From contig JABACO010000001.1 in NCBI GenBank assembly GCA_013339895.1, positions 29,304,898-29,368,897 of the forward strand: DNA of 64,000 nucleotides. The letters run 5' to 3'. A model generated the notes under the pieces. It worked only from the letters and a program-made list of their open reading frames with translations. It had not been told where the DNA came from and did not search any database. Below are positions 60,640 to 64,000 of this stretch, one piece after another. The position numbers were made by a program, and so were the translations under genes. The DNA comes from Ephydatia muelleri. Taxonomy: Eukaryota; Porifera; Demospongiae; Spongillida; Spongillidae. Positions within the stretch are counted from its first letter, which is position 1; every line of letters begins with the position of its first letter.

Positions 60640-61490
60640 TTGCCGAGCCATTGCCAGGGCAATTCTGGGTAGATGTTTACCCAACAAAGTGTGTGTTGAT
60701 GTGAACAATATTAGTGTAATGTAAATGATTGTAGCATAATTATTTTGATGTATTTAATTAATATGTAGGACATGGCTGGGCTATGATAAGTATGATATGC
60801 ACACATGCATCACAAATGTAATGAACATTTCAGTTGTGAAACACATTAAACTTATCATCCACATGTGACAAACTGGCTGTGTAGGGATGTGTCAGTAGTG
60901 CCCATGGGACCTGGTCTTTGTGATGGGGGCTTTTGGCATGGACAGAGCAGTGTGGTGAGCAAACACCTCTGACCTGTGTGAGCCACTGAGCCTTGTGCTA
61001 GGATCTTTGTCCTGTTGCATGTAAATTCGATTTGCACGGAATCGAACCAGTGTTAAAATAGGAGTGAATCTCGCCCTCGAAATTTCACTCCTATTTTAAC
61101 ACCGGTTCGATTCGTGCAAATCGAATCTATTTTTAGTTGAACCTAAATTTTAGAAAGTAAACCGGAAAACGTATTTTTAAGTTCAAAATTACATATTCGG
61201 ATAGTCAAACTCTTTCTACGATGTTTGGTGCTATTCCTAACTTCGCACCATGCACGGCAACGAACTTGTATAAAACTTCGTTTATCGATGTTGGAATGTT
61301 TTAAACGAATTTGACGGTCTCCTTAGTCGTATTTAGGTACCCATTAGAATATAGCACATAGGAAATGTTCACAACCTACCGGGTTGTCACAAAATAGTTC
61401 AGTGAACAACCTCGCGTCTGGTTTACACACACCGAGTTATACCTGCCCAGACTTAATTCAATTAGAGGTGTTGCGTACACGCACGTACGT
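60640..61490. other. Non-coding stretch
   Basis: 60,770-60,860 (gacatggctgggctatgataagtatgatatgcacac...cattaaacttatcatc) repeats 59,333-59,420, the tail that follows receptor copy 1, so the tandem duplication unit extends this far. Then a hairpin at 61,026-61,125. Confidence 0.6.
61026..61125. repeat. 100-bp hairpin
   Basis: ttcgatttgcacggaatcgaaccagtgttaaaataggagtga is followed after about 14 bases by its near-perfect reverse complement. Non-coding; possibly a very short foldback element. Confidence 0.8.
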
Positions 61491-61499
61491 CTAATATAT

Positions 61500-63418
61500 A
61501 TGTCTCTCCCGTGTTCTGCCAAACACAAGAAGCCTGTATGCGACAAATGCACCGCTGGAACTAAATGTACCAAATGCTGTTTGTGCCAACCCCGTTCTCG
61601 TGGTCGACCGAGAAATGATAGTGTGGCGCCGGAATTTGAAATGGCTGCTCGATCAAATACGGAACGTCAAGTTCGGTTCCATCACATCAGAGTTGCTTCT
61701 GCGAGTTCTAACATGGAGACAACGCCTGTTATAGCAGATGATCGCATCAAACAAGTATCTGCATCGCAAGCACAGATTTTGAAGGTAATGGAGCTAATGG
61801 GTGTGAGGACGGGTATATGAAAGCAATACTCCCTCATATACATGTAGATGTCCGCCATCATGTACAGTATGAGTCTGAGCTTGACGCTGCTAGCATGCAA
61901 GGAATTGATAATGTCTTTCGTAGAGGCATTAAGGCCCGGACGCGCATGCTGCTGTCACAACTTGAAACTGAAAGACAATAGTGATTTCAAGATTGCAATT
62001 AGCACCATTAAATCGTTCCCATGGAAGAGCACCGTGGCTGAGAAGGGCAGTGAAGTCCATCTCTCGCCTGTCCCTTCTACCAGCATCCCTACACAAATGC
62101 TCAACACCATACCTATCACCATCAGAGATGTGTTGAAGTGCAAGAGATGCTACACCTCCATTGATGCAAAAACACTTCTTGTCCCTCTGGCAGATGTGCC
62201 ACAGGCATGCATTGCATCACGTACTTCTCACAATCAGCAGAAACTATACAGGATGTTTACATTTTCAAGCAAGGTGGAAAAGCTCTAACAGAAGGTATAG
62301 CACTTCAAGAATACAGGCACTCTCGTTCTGGCGTGAACGTTATGGTCAAACTTGCAGTGGAGTTCATCTATGGAAATGATAACACCAGCTGCCTCGCCAA
62401 AAAACGTTCTCCAAATAGAGATCTTGGATGGAAAGGGCTAGCAAATGTGTTTGTATAATGAGATCCCTGGTGTTAAAACATGACATTGCAACCATGTACA
62501 TGGAGTATCTAGTGAGATCGAGGGCTGTGATGCCAGGGAAGCCACCTATCAGTAAGACTCTGTTTTACACCATTGCACTGGTGGGTGGTGGAAAGCTGCA
62601 GGAGGCATGGGCAGGGGTGGACTACATTAAAGTCAATTTTCATACTGACAATTTTGCCATTATTGACAAGGTGATTGATGTTCTACTGAGTTCCCCTGTC
62701 TGATGTGGACCACACCCTGCAGGATGAGCTGCGTGGCCTCCACTGTAACGTGCTCATGTTCCTTAGCTACAGCTAAGCAGTACATGTGAGGAATGGAGTG
62801 AAGGCATCACAGGAGATTGTAGTTCACAGCCATCAGCCTCAAGAGAGCATGAAGCCCAACAGTTTACTGCATACAAAAAGCTGGAGGAGCGAAATTCACA
62901 ACTTGTTTGATGAGCCAGCCACACAGGAAGCATTTATCAATCAGGTGCAAAATCAGCTCAACTTCTGTGGAGATCTTAGGGGATCTATGATGGAGTAGAG
63001 TGAGAACAATGGTGCAACTACACAATCGCCAGCATGCACTAGACATGGTGCCCAACAGGAGGCCAGACAGGATTCCTAAGCTTGCAGGTAACATGGACAT
63101 CAGTGCTTGCAGGGGAACATTCCTATTCTATGACAGGCTGAGGCGTGTGGCTCTAGCCAAGCTGGATCAAGGCATGCAAAGATAGCCGATGTGCTGTTGT
63201 CTATCTACCAGTGTGAGTGTCAAACTTTCAGCTACATGGCCCATGTGATTCTGACTGCCCAACAGTCACACAAGCAGAAGCAGGCCATTGCTGAAATGGA
63301 CTCCAGCACGGCATACATTGTCTTTGACTTCAAGCAGAAGTTCCACAGCGAAACCGCTATCCGGAGACGGGTTGCAACGGTGCCCCGTCACTTTCGATCA
63401 AGACGGACTTCCACGTAA
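61500..63418 (+). pseudogene. Decayed Cys-rich gene, probably transposon-derived
   Basis: The ATG at 61,500 opens MSLPCSAKHKKPVCDKCTAG then TKCTKCCLCQPRSRGRPRND (residues 21-40), a cysteine cluster followed by an AT-hook-like RGRPRN, to a possible donor near 61,784 (AAGGTAATG). Later stretches in three phases read VRHHVQYESELDAASMQGID (about 61,852), VLKCKRCYTSIDAKTLLVPL (about 62,133), EYRHSRSGVNVMVKLAVEFI (about 62,310), IALVGGGKLQEAWAGVDYIK (about 62,571) and IAEMDSSTAYIVFDFKQKFH (about 63,289). Several in-frame stops (62,457; 62,776; 62,998). I do not recognise the family with certainty; the layout suggests an old transposon-encoded protein. Confidence 0.4.
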
Positions 63419-63547
63419 ATTTCACGGAAACGTTTAGTGACGGTATCCGTGTATTTATGAACGTGAATCGACGAACGCTACCGCACGTCCTCCACTATTA
63501 TTGACGCATGGTCACGTGATACAAGTAACTCTTTCCGAATTCAAAAA

Positions 63548-64000
63548 ATGAGCGGCAAGTGACGTTACTGTCACCACTGCGGGGAATACGTGTGTAGATC
63601 TACATTTATTGAACACCAAATGCTAGTAGAGTCGTTATCCAAAGCTGATAGTTCTCTTCAAGCTAAACAACAGCTTCCTGCGGAAGGTATGTACGTATCG
63701 TATATCATACACGTGCACCGATTATGTATGCATATGCGCAGCTGCATACTCGATTCGCGAGATATAGCTAGTGCTGAGCGGTAGCTATTAGCAGCTAATT
63801 GTATCCTTTTTTGTTATACAGACGTACCGGGTACCGGTACTATGGCAGACAGGACAGCATATAGAATACCTCTCCGGCTCTGAGTCAGATTCGTCATCAA
63901 GTAAAGAATCTTTACAGCAAGGACTCCATAACTATAAATGGCACCAGTTGCCTGTGTGTGTATGTGATGTGTGCCTCTGTGTGAGATGTGTGCCACTGTG
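63548..64000 (+). pseudogene. Possible exons of a zinc-finger-type gene, running off the window
   Basis: 63,548 ATG, then a TGA four codons later, then RYCHHCGEYVCRSTFIEHQ, a C2H2-like finger, to a GTATGT donor at 63,687. After a TTATACAG acceptor (63,820) the text reads SESDSSSSKESLQQGLHNYK and an acidic/serine-rich segment. The early stop makes an intact gene unlikely unless the start lies elsewhere. No family assigned. Confidence 0.3.

Noticed and set aside
61026..61125. tRNA-like or terminator-like hairpin (contains ggttcgattc)
   Set aside because: The whole stretch is a simple long hairpin; no cloverleaf arms or anticodon loop can be drawn.

Overview
This is nuclear DNA from an animal. 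The evidence is spliced genes with short introns (37 to about 850 bp), a p38 MAP kinase gene in 12 exons, a spliced secreted Kunitz-domain gene, seven-helix receptor-like genes, a NOD-like-receptor relic, and many transposon families. The Ginger-type transposon, the R2/CRE-like LINE C-termini, the NLR relic and very compact introns fit a non-bilaterian marine animal, most likely a demosponge. That assignment is inference; no rRNA or mitochondrial marker is present.

Layout. 1-7.3 kb: a retrotransposon 5' end (gag plus LTR), a LINE 3' fragment, a secreted jelly-roll/LamG-like gene (copy A), and a 2.6 kb inverted repeat made of a roughly 1 kb TIR element, ending in an orphan first exon with a TATA box. 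7.3-18 kb: mostly non-coding repeats (further TIR-element copies, two 282-bp foldback elements, another LINE-b fragment, a 21-bp minisatellite). 18.1-18.6 kb: the first exon of a gene with a 15-residue repeat. 18.86-23.01 kb: a nearly complete Ginger-type DNA transposon (integrase-like transposase, Ulp1-type protease, PHD-like finger) with a GACC target duplication; an empty copy of its target lies at 12.26 kb. 23.3-28.9 kb: jelly-roll gene copy B and a second composite repeat block. 29-30.5 kb: LINE ends. 30.57-35.90 kb: a complete Ty3/gypsy retrotransposon with 129-134 bp LTRs. 35.9-40.0 kb: a near-identical repeat of 0.8-5.1 kb, with jelly-roll gene copy C. 41.4-44.5 kb: p38 MAP kinase. 50.1-50.9 kb: three-domain Kunitz protein. 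51.7-52.2 kb: NLR relic. 53.3-55.5 kb: 5' part of a second gypsy element in which an integrase region directly follows the protease. 55.5-57.6 kb: two LINE-a fragments with adjacent 5' breakpoints. 58.0-60.6 kb: two tandem seven-helix receptor pseudogenes, one carrying a 184-bp TIR element. 61.5-64 kb: decayed, probably transposon-derived, reading frames.

Probable host genes are p38, the Kunitz gene, the three jelly-roll genes, the receptors and the NLR. The rest is largely transposon-derived. Positions 1 to about 5,100 and 35,087 to 40,006 are the same sequence with few differences, so the window probably holds a large (about 35 kb period) duplication or an unresolved haplotype join. Many breaks in otherwise good reading frames are single-base changes in homopolymer runs, which could be real decay or residual long-read error.
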